Assembly: GCA_001774395.1 (NCBI GenBank)
Contig: MEZX01000002.1
Span: 1 to 29,611, forward strand
Reading direction: 5' to 3'
Source: Candidatus Berkelbacteria bacterium RIFCSPLOWO2_01_FULL_50_28
GTDB lineage: Bacteria > Patescibacteria > UBA1384 > 2-12-FULL-50-11
DNA: 29,611 nt
Each line of letters opens with the position of its first letter. Positions within the stretch are counted from its first letter, which is position 1. The translations under genes were made by a program, and so were the position numbers. Positions 7,140 to 13,857 of this stretch are shown piece by piece. The notes under the pieces were generated by a model, which saw only the letters and a list, made by a program, of their open reading frames with translations, had not been told where the DNA came from and made no database searches.

Positions 7140-7367
7140 CTAGACGAAGGCTTCGGCCCGGGTTGGACGGCGAGCAGAGCAGCCGCTGCCGGTGGGCTTG
7201 GCGGCCTTCTCGACCGCGGTTGCCTCTTCGCGCACGAAGTTCACCGCCGCGGAGAGTTGAGGGTGCTTGTCCTCGATCTGCTCGAGGGAAAGCTGTTCAC
7301 CTGCCATCAGGTCCTTTACCACGGCTATGTCCTGCTCCAGCTGCTCCAGTTTATTTTTCTTTGCCAA
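7140..7367 (-). CDS. Small charged helical protein, unknown
   Basis: 75 aa, starting with TTG. An AAGGAGG Shine-Dalgarno begins within the stop codon of the upstream gene and is followed by ATCAA and the TTG, which fixes the start. The N-terminal 55 residues are strongly helical with heptad-like Leu/Ile/Val spacing (KLEQLEQDIAVVKDLM...), suggesting a short coiled coil; the tail is Arg/Ser-rich. No family recognised. It is the last gene of a two-gene operon with the 559-aa protein, so it may be a binding partner of that protein. The final residues are encoded just before the terminator at 7089-7123. Confidence 0.6.
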   Translation of the reverse strand: MAKKNKLEQLEQDIAVVKDLMAGEQLSLEQIEDKHPQLSAAVNFVREEATAVEKAAKPTGSGCSARRPTRAEAFV

Positions 7368-7377
7368 TTGATCCTCC

Positions 7378-9057
7378 TTACGCCAGGCCTAGAAGCTGGC
7401 GTCGCTTGGCGACGAGGGGATGCAGCCAGGACTCTGGCATGCTCCCAATGAACGAGTCGGCCGTGCAGCGAGCCACACGGAGGGAAATGGAGTCGAAGTC
7501 TTGGTAGGCTTCGGCCACTTCCTGCCAAATAAGCTGGCTTGACGTGAGCTGCAGTAGCTGCGGCGACAGTGCCCGAAGGCCAGTCGAGGCAACCACGGCG
7601 CTACTCAACAGCAATCCTAGCATGTAGTCGGTATCGGCGTAAATCTCGAACGCCGAGTGGCCCATCCCACGGATAAGCTCCTCTCCGTCCAGACTGGCGC
7701 CGATCAGACCGATATTGATCGCCCGGGTGATGAGCCAGGGCACACCTTCTCGCTTGAGGAGGTTCTGCGCCATTGCCAGTTGCTCCTCAAGATTGAAGGT
7801 TGGTTGAGGACTGTCGGGATTGTTCAGGTCAACCCCAAGCGCTACCAAGGCCTCTCTATCCTGGTACCTCTTGGGGTTGGCTTGCCTCACGAGCCATTTC
7901 AACGAGGCAGTCGCCGGTTGATTGCCGGCAAACAGCTCGTAGGTATCGGCAAGAGTGACCTTCTCAGGAATCTGCGACGCCTTCGCTAGATACGCAGCGG
8001 TCATATTCCCAGCATACTGCTCCGCCCTCGTCAGACGTCCCCGCAGGCGAGTCAACTGACGTTCGGGCAGACTCCCGGTGAAGTCAATCGGCACGGCCAG
8101 ACCAGGGTAGTCTTTCCGACGAGCATCGAGCTCGTCCGCCAGCCACGTCAGCCCAATGGTGAACGGAGCGTAGACGCTCTCATACATAAAAGGGTCGAGA
8201 ATTGCCCACTCGTCACCTGTAGCTTCGAGCTGGACAACTATGAAGTGGTGATACATCCAATCGAACATATCGTGCTGGAAGATATTGTCGATTTTCTCTC
8301 GAAGTGGGGCAACCACAAACGAGAGCTGGGGAACGTCGACTGCCAGCTTGAGGGCACGAGTCAGGGCCTCCAATCGCAAGTTGCGACAGTCGCTTGAAGC
8401 CAGACGAAGCCCGCTGGCAAGATAGAACCGGAAGCCCAAGCAACGCAGCAGCGAGACCATCGTCACGGCGTTTGCCAGGCAGTTGGGTGGATGAAGCGGT
8501 GAGGACCAGTCGTTGATCGTCCGCTCAATCGGATCGGGCTTGAGCTTGGCCTCGACAGTGTGCGACGAGATACCTTGCATCATTTCGTAAAGCGGGTTGG
8601 GCCCGCTTGGAAACACCTTGATATCGCTTGAGTAGAAAGAGCCTTCCTTGACGATGTCCATCACACCCGAGAGGTTCAGATACACGGCGTAACCGTGACT
8701 GATTTGCGGATTCTTGAGCATGGTCTTCTCGACCATTTCATCGAAGTCGTTCCGAACGATGTCGGTCTTAAGCGGCTGAGCCAGCGTCGCCGTCAAACCC
8801 ATGTTTCGGATTAGCTTATCGACAGCGCACGCCCGGCGGCCTTCGGGCTCGGTGTTAGGGTGAAATTCGAGACTTGGACGAGTCGAATAGCTCCGTGCGA
8901 GTAGCAGACTCTGCTCATACATCCCCAGCGTTCGGCTGATGCTCTTTTGAACTTTCAGTCCGCGATCCTGATAGCGAAGGACGCCGATGCGAAATAGTAA
9001 GTCAATATGGCGTCGCCTTAACTGGGCGATATTTTCGTAGATTGTTAATCTGCTCAC
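7378..9057 (-). CDS. Large protein with probable transglutaminase-like (Cys-His-Asp) core
   Basis: 559 aa, GTG start preceded by AAGGAGGAG at normal spacing. No signal peptide or membrane segment. Residues 190-290 match the order of a transglutaminase-like papain fold: PPNCLANAVTMVSLLRCLG (C193 at the start of a helix, then the LLR-x-LG pattern), about 77 residues on H270/H271 in a YHHFIVVQLE strand, then EWAILDPF (D288), like the W-x-x-LDP ending of that superfamily. Such enzymes act as cysteine proteases, amidases or crosslinkers, and some are inactive scaffolds. The spacing between Cys and His is longer than usual, so the assignment is tentative. The remaining 270 C-terminal residues are largely helical and unrecognised. 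A -10-like TAAAAT lies at 9093-9088 on the minus strand, giving a leader of about 24 nt. Confidence 0.6.
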   Translation of the reverse strand: MSRLTIYENIAQLRRRHIDLLFRIGVLRYQDRGLKVQKSISRTLGMYEQSLLLARSYSTRPSLEFHPNTEPEGRRACAVDKLIRNMGLTATLAQPLKTDIVRNDFDEMVEKTMLKNPQISHGYAVYLNLSGVMDIVKEGSFYSSDIKVFPSGPNPLYEMMQGISSHTVEAKLKPDPIERTINDWSSPLHPPNCLANAVTMVSLLRCLGFRFYLASGLRLASSDCRNLRLEALTRALKLAVDVPQLSFVVAPLREKIDNIFQHDMFDWMYHHFIVVQLEATGDEWAILDPFMYESVYAPFTIGLTWLADELDARRKDYPGLAVPIDFTGSLPERQLTRLRGRLTRAEQYAGNMTAAYLAKASQIPEKVTLADTYELFAGNQPATASLKWLVRQANPKRYQDREALVALGVDLNNPDSPQPTFNLEEQLAMAQNLLKREGVPWLITRAINIGLIGASLDGEELIRGMGHSAFEIYADTDYMLGLLLSSAVVASTGLRALSPQLLQLTSSQLIWQEVAEAYQDFDSISLRVARCTADSFIGSMPESWLHPLVAKRRQLLGLA

Positions 9058-9130
9058 TACTCTCCTCCTTGGGTAGACGTGAACAGCATTTTAACCGAAA
9101 AAGCATCTTTAATCCAGGTCTGAACGATAA

Positions 9131-9165
9131 TTCGACATTTCAACGTACGGGCGTAGAATTAAGTT
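9131..9165 (+). promoter_or_regulatory. Leaderless-type promoter of the SDR gene
   Basis: TTCGAC at 9131-9136, 17-nt spacer, TAGAAT at 9154-9159, 6 nt to the ATG at 9166. It diverges from the promoter region of the 559-aa gene. Confidence 0.6.
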
Positions 9166-9975
9166 ATGGAAAATATTCCATTAGCACAGCTCATGAGTCT
9201 TAAGGGCAAGGTCGCTATTGTTACCGGCGGGGCGATGGGGATCGGACGCGGTATTGTCGAGCGCCTAGCGGAAGCCGGGGCGAAGGTTTTAATTGCTGAT
9301 CTCGACCTGGAAGCGGCTAAGAAGAGCGCTAGTGAATTGCATCAGAAAGGCTGGACTGTCTTGTCAATCAAAACCGACGTTGGCAGCGAAGTAGATGTCA
9401 AGAAAATGGTTGAGGTCTGCCAGGAGGCGCTTGGTGGCATTGATATTTTGGTCAATAACGCCGGCATTTACCCACCCGAACCAGTTGCTAAAATGAGCGG
9501 CGAAGATTTTGAAAAGGTAATGCATGTCAATTTGCGCAGCGTTTTTCTTACCACGAAATATGTCAGTGAAGTGATGAGGCAACAGGGTCGTGGCGGCAAA
9601 ATCATCAATATTACTTCTGTTGATGCCATTCACCCGTCGATGGTCGGTTTGGCTCACTACGACGCTTCCAAGCACGGCGTCTGGGGATTTACGAAAAATT
9701 CGGCGCTCGAACTGGCCCCGGACAATATTTGGGTTAACGCCATCGCCCCGGGTGGCATTAACACACCAGGAGTTGCGGCGATGCAATCTGCTGCGCCACA
9801 AGCCGACGCCGAGATGCTCAAAAAGCAGACCGAGGCCTTTATGTCCAAAATCCCGATGCACCGCATGGGCGAGCCCGACGAAATTGGCAAAGTCGCCCTG
9901 TTTTTGGCCAGCGACATGTCGAGCTATATGACCGGCGAACAAGTCGTGGTCGACGGCGGCGTGCTGCTTAGCTAG
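9166..9975 (+). CDS. Short-chain dehydrogenase/reductase
   Basis: 269 aa, classical SDR length. TGGAMGIG (20-27) is the Rossmann cofactor loop, NNAG lies at 97-100, and the catalytic residues are S151 (ITSVDA), Y165 and K169 (YDASK). An acidic residue ends strand 2 (IADLD), favouring NAD(H) over NADP(H). The family interconverts alcohols and ketones; the sequence resembles FabG and glucose/sorbitol dehydrogenase members without pointing to one substrate. Cytoplasmic. The next gene's -35 box overlaps this gene's stop codon. Confidence 0.88.
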   Translation: MENIPLAQLMSLKGKVAIVTGGAMGIGRGIVERLAEAGAKVLIADLDLEAAKKSASELHQKGWTVLSIKTDVGSEVDVKKMVEVCQEALGGIDILVNNAGIYPPEPVAKMSGEDFEKVMHVNLRSVFLTTKYVSEVMRQQGRGGKIINITSVDAIHPSMVGLAHYDASKHGVWGFTKNSALELAPDNIWVNAIAPGGINTPGVAAMQSAAPQADAEMLKKQTEAFMSKIPMHRMGEPDEIGKVALFLASDMSSYMTGEQVVVDGGVLLS

Positions 9976-10006
9976 ACATTCACCGGTTCGAGAGTAAAAT
10001 TGCCCT
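9972..10006 (+). promoter_or_regulatory. Leaderless-type promoter of the YdcF-like gene
   Basis: CTAGAC at 9972-9977 (overlapping the SDR stop codon), 17-nt spacer, TAAAAT at 9995-10000 after GGTTCGAGAG, 6 nt to the ATG at 10007. Confidence 0.55.
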
Positions 10007-10573
10007 ATGAAGTATGATGCGATTGTTGTCCTGGGCGCTGGGGTTAACGATAACGGTACCCTCAATCCCCGCGGCGAGGCTCGGGCAGTCAAGACAGCAG
10101 AATTATTGAAAAACGAGGAAGCCCCGGTGGCAATATTCTGTGGCAAATGGTCGCATAAAAGGAAGACTCTTCCCCTAATAACTGAGGCAGCCGCAATAGC
10201 AAAGCGAGCCGTCGAATTAGGCGTGAAGGAGAAGCAAGTCCTTCTCGAGGAAGATTCCATGATGACCGGCACGAATATCTGTAACGCCAAAACCAAGTAC
10301 TTGGTCCCAAACGGCTGGACAAACATTATCGTCGTCACCTCGCCACTTCTCACAGATAGGTCCAAGATTAATCTCGAGAATATTCTTGGCCCTGATTACC
10401 ATTTCAAAATTGTGCCAACAAACCTGCACTGGACACCCGAGGAAGCGAAAACCATTGAGAATAGCGAGCGAGAAAAAATGAAAAAATCGGTGGAGTTCTT
10501 TAGCGACATCACTCCTGGCGATCACGTATCGGCCTACAAAAAAGCCCTTCGATGGTCAGAACAAGGGCTATAA
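10007..10573 (+). CDS. DUF218/YdcF-ElyC-SanA-like domain protein
   Basis: 188 aa, one DUF218 domain. AIVVLGAGV at the N-terminus is strand 1 with its glycine loop, and LLEEDSMMTGTNICNA (about 79-94) corresponds to the family's E-D-x-S-x-x-T-x-x-N segment; NIIVVTSPL is the central strand. E. coli relatives SanA, ElyC and YdcF are linked to envelope integrity, and some bind nucleotides. No membrane segment is present here, unlike ElyC. It is followed after one nucleotide by glutamate racemase, so both are probably made from one transcript, supporting a cell-wall precursor connection (inference). Confidence 0.75.
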   Translation: MKYDAIVVLGAGVNDNGTLNPRGEARAVKTAELLKNEEAPVAIFCGKWSHKRKTLPLITEAAAIAKRAVELGVKEKQVLLEEDSMMTGTNICNAKTKYLVPNGWTNIIVVTSPLLTDRSKINLENILGPDYHFKIVPTNLHWTPEEAKTIENSEREKMKKSVEFFSDITPGDHVSAYKKALRWSEQGL

Positions 10574-10574
10574 G

Positions 10575-11387
10575 ATGAAGATTGGAATTTTTGATTCAGG
10601 CTTGGGCGGATTGATTATCGCACATAGTTTAATTAACAAGCTGCCGGAGTATGATTATCTTTATCTGGGCGACACCGCCCGAGTACCGTACGGCAACCGC
10701 TCGCAGGAAACAATTTACCAGTTTACCGAGGAAGCGGTAAGATTTATGTTCGATCACGACTGCGAGCTGGTAATTATTGCCTGCAACACCGCCTCGGCCG
10801 AAGCCTTACGGCAGATTCAGCAGCAGTATCTACCAGCACATTTTCCTGACCGAAAAGTGTTGGGCGTGCTGATCCCCGCCGCCGAAGAAGCTGCGGCCAA
10901 GACTAAAAATAAAAGGATCGGGGTGTTGGCAACGGTCAGCACCGTCAACTCGAAAGCGTTCGTGCGCGAGGTTGAGAAGCTACTACCGGGGTCTCAAGTT
11001 TTCCAGCAAGCCTCACCGCTACTAGTGCCACTTGTAGAAAACGACGCTCTGAAGTGGGCCGAGCCAATCCTGCGCGAGTATCTCTCGCCACTCCTGCAAA
11101 AAAATATCGATACACTGATCCTTGGCTGTACGCACTACCCGGTCCTAAAAAAACAAATTGAAGAAATTGTCGGCCGTGGTATCAACGTGATTTCGCAAGA
11201 CGAAGTTGTTCCGGCGAAATTGGGAGATTACCTTTCCCGCCACAGGGAGATCGACAGCAAACTGACGAAAAGATCGCGGCGAGAGTTCTTCGTAACCGAC
11301 AAAACGGAGGGCGTCGCATCTCTGGGTACAAAACTTTTTGGCGAGAATATAGAATTACAGCTAGCTCATTTGAACCAACGTTCGTAA
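10575..11387 (+). CDS. murI: Glutamate racemase
   Basis: 270 aa, the usual length. FDSGLGG (D7) at the start, ACNTAS with catalytic C70 and LGCTHYP with catalytic C186 are the hallmark motifs; GDTARVPYG is also conserved. The enzyme makes D-glutamate from L-glutamate for peptidoglycan, by two-cysteine acid-base chemistry without a cofactor. Cytoplasmic. The ATG follows the preceding stop by one nucleotide (TAAGATG), so translational coupling is likely. Presence of murI indicates a peptidoglycan wall. Confidence 0.95.
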   Translation: MKIGIFDSGLGGLIIAHSLINKLPEYDYLYLGDTARVPYGNRSQETIYQFTEEAVRFMFDHDCELVIIACNTASAEALRQIQQQYLPAHFPDRKVLGVLIPAAEEAAAKTKNKRIGVLATVSTVNSKAFVREVEKLLPGSQVFQQASPLLVPLVENDALKWAEPILREYLSPLLQKNIDTLILGCTHYPVLKKQIEEIVGRGINVISQDEVVPAKLGDYLSRHREIDSKLTKRSRREFFVTDKTEGVASLGTKLFGENIELQLAHLNQRS

Positions 11388-11401
11388 TTTTTTGGTGAGA
11401 C

Positions 11402-11438
11402 TTGACAAAAAGAGTACCTATACCTAGGGTGGAGGTAT
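11402..11438 (+). promoter_or_regulatory. csoR promoter with overlapping candidate CsoR operator
   Basis: TTGACA at 11402-11407, 17-nt spacer, TAGGGT at 11425-11430, 6 nt to the ATG at 11437, so probably leaderless. ATACCT (11420-11425) and AGGTAT (11433-11438) form a perfect inverted repeat with a 7-nt spacer, similar to known CsoR operators of the TACC...GGTA type. It covers the -10 box and the start codon, so bound apo-CsoR would block transcription. The GGAGGT just before the ATG is too close to serve as a normal Shine-Dalgarno. Confidence 0.6.
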
Positions 11439-11718
11439 GGGCATAGAAAAAGACAAGCAGAAAATACTGATCGGGCTTAAAAAAGCCGAGAGTTCACTAA
11501 AGAAGATCACATCAATGATTGAGAAAGATGAGTACTGTGTCGATATCATGCAACAGAACTTAGCCGTAATTGGTCTTTTGAAGTCTGTCCATCAGCAGAT
11601 AATGCAGGACCATCTCCAGACCTGTTTTACAGAAGGGGTCGAGTCTGGTTCGAAAACTAAGCAAACAAAAATGATTGAAGAAATAATCCGCGTTACTCGA
11701 CTAGTTGGTAAATCATGA
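11437..11718 (+). CDS. csoR: CsoR-family copper-sensing repressor
   Basis: 93 aa, all-helical DUF156 protein. The Cu(I) triad is present with the right spacing: C34 (DEYCVDI), H59 and C63 (DHLQTC). The second-shell Tyr before the first Cys (Y33) and a Glu at position 81 are also there, as in the Mycobacterium tuberculosis founding member, so copper rather than nickel (RcnR) or persulfide (CstR) is expected. Apo-CsoR binds DNA and Cu(I) releases it. It is the first gene of the copper island and probably represses itself and the downstream genes through the inverted repeat at 11420-11438. Confidence 0.9.
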   Translation: MGIEKDKQKILIGLKKAESSLKKITSMIEKDEYCVDIMQQNLAVIGLLKSVHQQIMQDHLQTCFTEGVESGSKTKQTKMIEEIIRVTRLVGKS

Positions 11719-11787
11719 TGCAAACACTCGCCGTAATACTCTACACAGTCCTCTCCCGAACTAGCCTCCAGTTAGTAGTAGTTGGGT

Positions 11788-11799
11788 TACGGTCGTAAG
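11788..11799 (+). promoter_or_regulatory. Possible -10 element before the copper-island ccdA-like gene
   Basis: TACGGT at 11788-11793 is followed by 6 nt and the ATG at 11800. No clear -35 and no copy of the CsoR inverted repeat is present, so the gene may also rely on read-through from csoR. Confidence 0.3.
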
Positions 11800-12678
11800 A
11801 TGACCTTAACTTTATTCATCTTCACCCTGACCAGCGCTTTCTTAAGCGGCCTATTGGCTTTATTCGCTCCCTGCTGTATCACTTTTCTGCTGCCCTCTTA
11901 TTTTGCCTCGGTCTTCCAAAGGAGAAAGAATATCTTCCTGATGACTCTGATTTTCTTTTTAGGACTTTCAACAGTTCTCTTGCCAATTAGTTTGGGCGCG
12001 GCTTGGCTTTCAAGTTTATTTACCGGTTACCACACCACAATTTTTGTCATCGGCGGTGCTCTTCTAATCGCCTACGGAGTAATGGCTTTCTTCGGTAAAA
12101 CCGTCATGATCCCCCTTCGCTACTCTCCAGACTTACAGAAATCGAGAAGCGTATTTGGAACTTATCTGCTAGGAATATTTTCTGGTATTGCCAGTTCGTG
12201 TTGCGCGCCGGTGTTAGCTGGTCTTTTAACTTTAGCGGCGTTATCAGCTACCCTACCCGTCGCATTGTTGATTGGTCTAACCTATGTGCTCGGTATGACT
12301 CTGCCTCTGTTTATTCTCTCTCTTGTCTGGGACGCCAAAAAAATCGGACAGTCCAAATTCTTTCGCGGTCGTCCGATTAACTTTCAACTTGGCAAATGGA
12401 AGCATGTAATTCACTCCACCCATTTGTTGGTGAGCGTACTGTTCGTCTCGATCGGTGGCTTTATTCTCTATACGGCCGCTACCGGTACATCGGCCGTCGC
12501 CTCACCGTGGCAGGTACGACTCAATGCAAATTTCCAAGGCGCTATCCAGGGCTTTGCCGATACTGCGTCCCGCTACCCTGTTCTTACCTTGATTATCTAC
12601 GCGTTATTAATCGGTGGTTGGATACTCTTGGTCCGAAGAGCCATGACAAAATCTAAGGAGGAGGAAGATGAAAAATAG
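11800..12678 (+). CDS. CcdA/DsbD-type transmembrane protein of the copper island
   Basis: 292 aa from the ATG at 11800 (an in-frame TTG at 11782 lies upstream of the -10 and is disfavoured). Six or more hydrophobic helices. LFAPCCITFLLPSY (C25, C26) and SSCCAPVLAGLLT (C134, C135) occupy the positions of the conserved CcdA cysteines, each as an adjacent Cys-Cys pair rather than a single Cys. It would relay electrons to the anchored redoxin encoded by the next gene, whose start overlaps this gene's end by 11 nt and whose Shine-Dalgarno lies inside this coding region. The extra cysteines could instead, or additionally, bind copper (inference). Confidence 0.82.
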   Translation: MTLTLFIFTLTSAFLSGLLALFAPCCITFLLPSYFASVFQRRKNIFLMTLIFFLGLSTVLLPISLGAAWLSSLFTGYHTTIFVIGGALLIAYGVMAFFGKTVMIPLRYSPDLQKSRSVFGTYLLGIFSGIASSCCAPVLAGLLTLAALSATLPVALLIGLTYVLGMTLPLFILSLVWDAKKIGQSKFFRGRPINFQLGKWKHVIHSTHLLVSVLFVSIGGFILYTAATGTSAVASPWQVRLNANFQGAIQGFADTASRYPVLTLIIYALLIGGWILLVRRAMTKSKEEEDEK

Positions 12679-13270
12679 TGGCCACAGTAAGGACAATCTA
12701 TTCATCTGGGCTGTAGCCATCGCGGCCATCGCGGTATTAACGGTAATTGCTGTCTTCTCTAAAGGTCAGACACCCGAGCCAATTACCGACACCGGCTCGC
12801 TCAAGATCGGCGACTCTGCTCCAAGCTTCAGTTTGCCGTCCGCAACCGGCAGTAAAGTAGCGCTAGACCAGTACGACGGCAAACCAGTTCTGCTCTATTT
12901 CAATGAAGGCGTTGGTTGTCAGCCCTGCTGGAAACAGATAATTGACCTTGAAAAGAACGCAGGATTTACTTTTTACAAAATTCCAATCGTAGCGATTGCG
13001 CCGAACAATACCAGTGATTGGCAACCGATTATCAACAGCAACCCCATGGAAACACCGATTTTAGCTGATACTGACAACTCTGTCTCGAAGTCTTATGGCG
13101 CGTTGGAAATGAAGTCGTCAATGCATGGAGGCATGAGCCCGGGTCATACGTTCATCCTGCTGGACAAGAACCATAAAGTGTCCTGGATCGGTGACTATCC
13201 GGGGATGAATATGCTTGCTTCGGAAATAATATCGGTCATTAAAGAGAAGTTTGGCGACAAACCCAGTTAG
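12668..13270 (+). CDS. Membrane-anchored redoxin (AhpC/TSA-TlpA-like) with Met/His segment
   Basis: 200 aa. An N-terminal hydrophobic anchor (11-30) is followed by a redoxin domain with LKIGDSAPSFSLP as the typical entry strand and G-C84-Q-P-C87 as the thiol pair, then a C-terminal GHTFILLD strand as in peroxiredoxin/TlpA proteins. Unusual is the Met/His-rich stretch EMKSSMHGGMSPGH (about 147-160) next to the conserved strand, suggestive of Cu(I) binding. Strong Shine-Dalgarno (AAGGAGGAGG) inside the upstream ccdA-like gene. It probably reduces, or delivers copper to, extracytoplasmic sites within the copper island. Confidence 0.8.
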   Translation: MKNSGHSKDNLFIWAVAIAAIAVLTVIAVFSKGQTPEPITDTGSLKIGDSAPSFSLPSATGSKVALDQYDGKPVLLYFNEGVGCQPCWKQIIDLEKNAGFTFYKIPIVAIAPNNTSDWQPIINSNPMETPILADTDNSVSKSYGALEMKSSMHGGMSPGHTFILLDKNHKVSWIGDYPGMNMLASEIISVIKEKFGDKPS

Positions 13271-13275
13271 TGGTT

Positions 13276-13291
13276 TCATCAGGAATGATGA
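13276..13291 (+). other. Small intercistronic hairpin
   Basis: TCATCA-GGAA-TGATGA forms a 6-bp stem with a GNRA-type tetraloop between the redoxin and DUF305 genes. There is no T-run, so it is not a terminator; it may influence mRNA processing or stability. Confidence 0.3.
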
Positions 13292-13318
13292 GGAACAGCA
13301 ATAATAGAAAAGGAGATA

Positions 13319-13849
13319 ATGAATAAGCAAGAATGGTTAATTGGATCGGTGGGATTGTTGGCTGGCATCGTGTTAACGGTATTGATCTCGGGTTTTTACT
13401 TTTCCGCCAACCATAAAGGTACGGGCATAGGCGATATGATGAAGATGATGGGTGGCGACAAGCAGGTCGGAATGGATATGGGTATGAACGATATGATGGA
13501 ACAGTTGGATAATAAAACCGGGGACAGCTTTGATAAGGAATTCATTACGACGATGATGATGCATCATCAAGGCGCCATCGAGATGGCTAAACAAGCCAAG
13601 AATTCCTCTAAGCGTGACGAGATTAAGAAGATGGCCGACGACATTATCGCCGCCCAGACCAAAGAGATAAACGAGATGAAGGGATGGTATAAGAGCTGGT
13701 TTAACGCCGACGCACCCGAGTATAAAATGGATGAGATGATGAACCACGATAGCGCAGGCGCCGTGATGGAGTCCCCGAAGGGTCAAGCTAACGGAGCCGC
13801 CCCCACTGACGACCAAGACATTGACCACGAAGCTCATCACGCTTCATAG
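13319..13849 (+). CDS. DUF305 (CopM-like) Met/His-rich anchored protein
   Basis: 176 aa. The N-terminal anchor (7-27) is followed by a Met-rich region (MMKMM, MDMGMNDMM) and the DUF305 core with TTMMMHHQGAIEMAKQA (M79-M81, H82, H83), the family signature. The tail is Asp/His-rich and ends DHEAHHAS. DUF305 includes the cyanobacterial periplasmic copper protein CopM, so extracytoplasmic Cu(I) binding is the likely job, fitting its place between the redoxin and the copper ATPase. A GGAG Shine-Dalgarno lies 3 nt upstream of the ATG. Confidence 0.85.
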   Translation: MNKQEWLIGSVGLLAGIVLTVLISGFYFSANHKGTGIGDMMKMMGGDKQVGMDMGMNDMMEQLDNKTGDSFDKEFITTMMMHHQGAIEMAKQAKNSSKRDEIKKMADDIIAAQTKEINEMKGWYKSWFNADAPEYKMDEMMNHDSAGAVMESPKGQANGAAPTDDQDIDHEAHHAS

Positions 13850-13857
13850 ATCCATAG

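Noticed and set aside
7085..7507. Plus-strand frames over the small helical protein gene
   Set aside because: The Arg/Pro-rich products overlap the minus-strand gene, which has a precise Shine-Dalgarno and operon context; the frame also crosses the terminator at 7089-7123.
9364..10365. 333-codon open frame on the minus strand
   Set aside because: It lies wholly opposite the SDR and YdcF-like genes, has no Shine-Dalgarno or promoter of either class, and its protein has no recognisable pattern; it is a shadow of the real genes.
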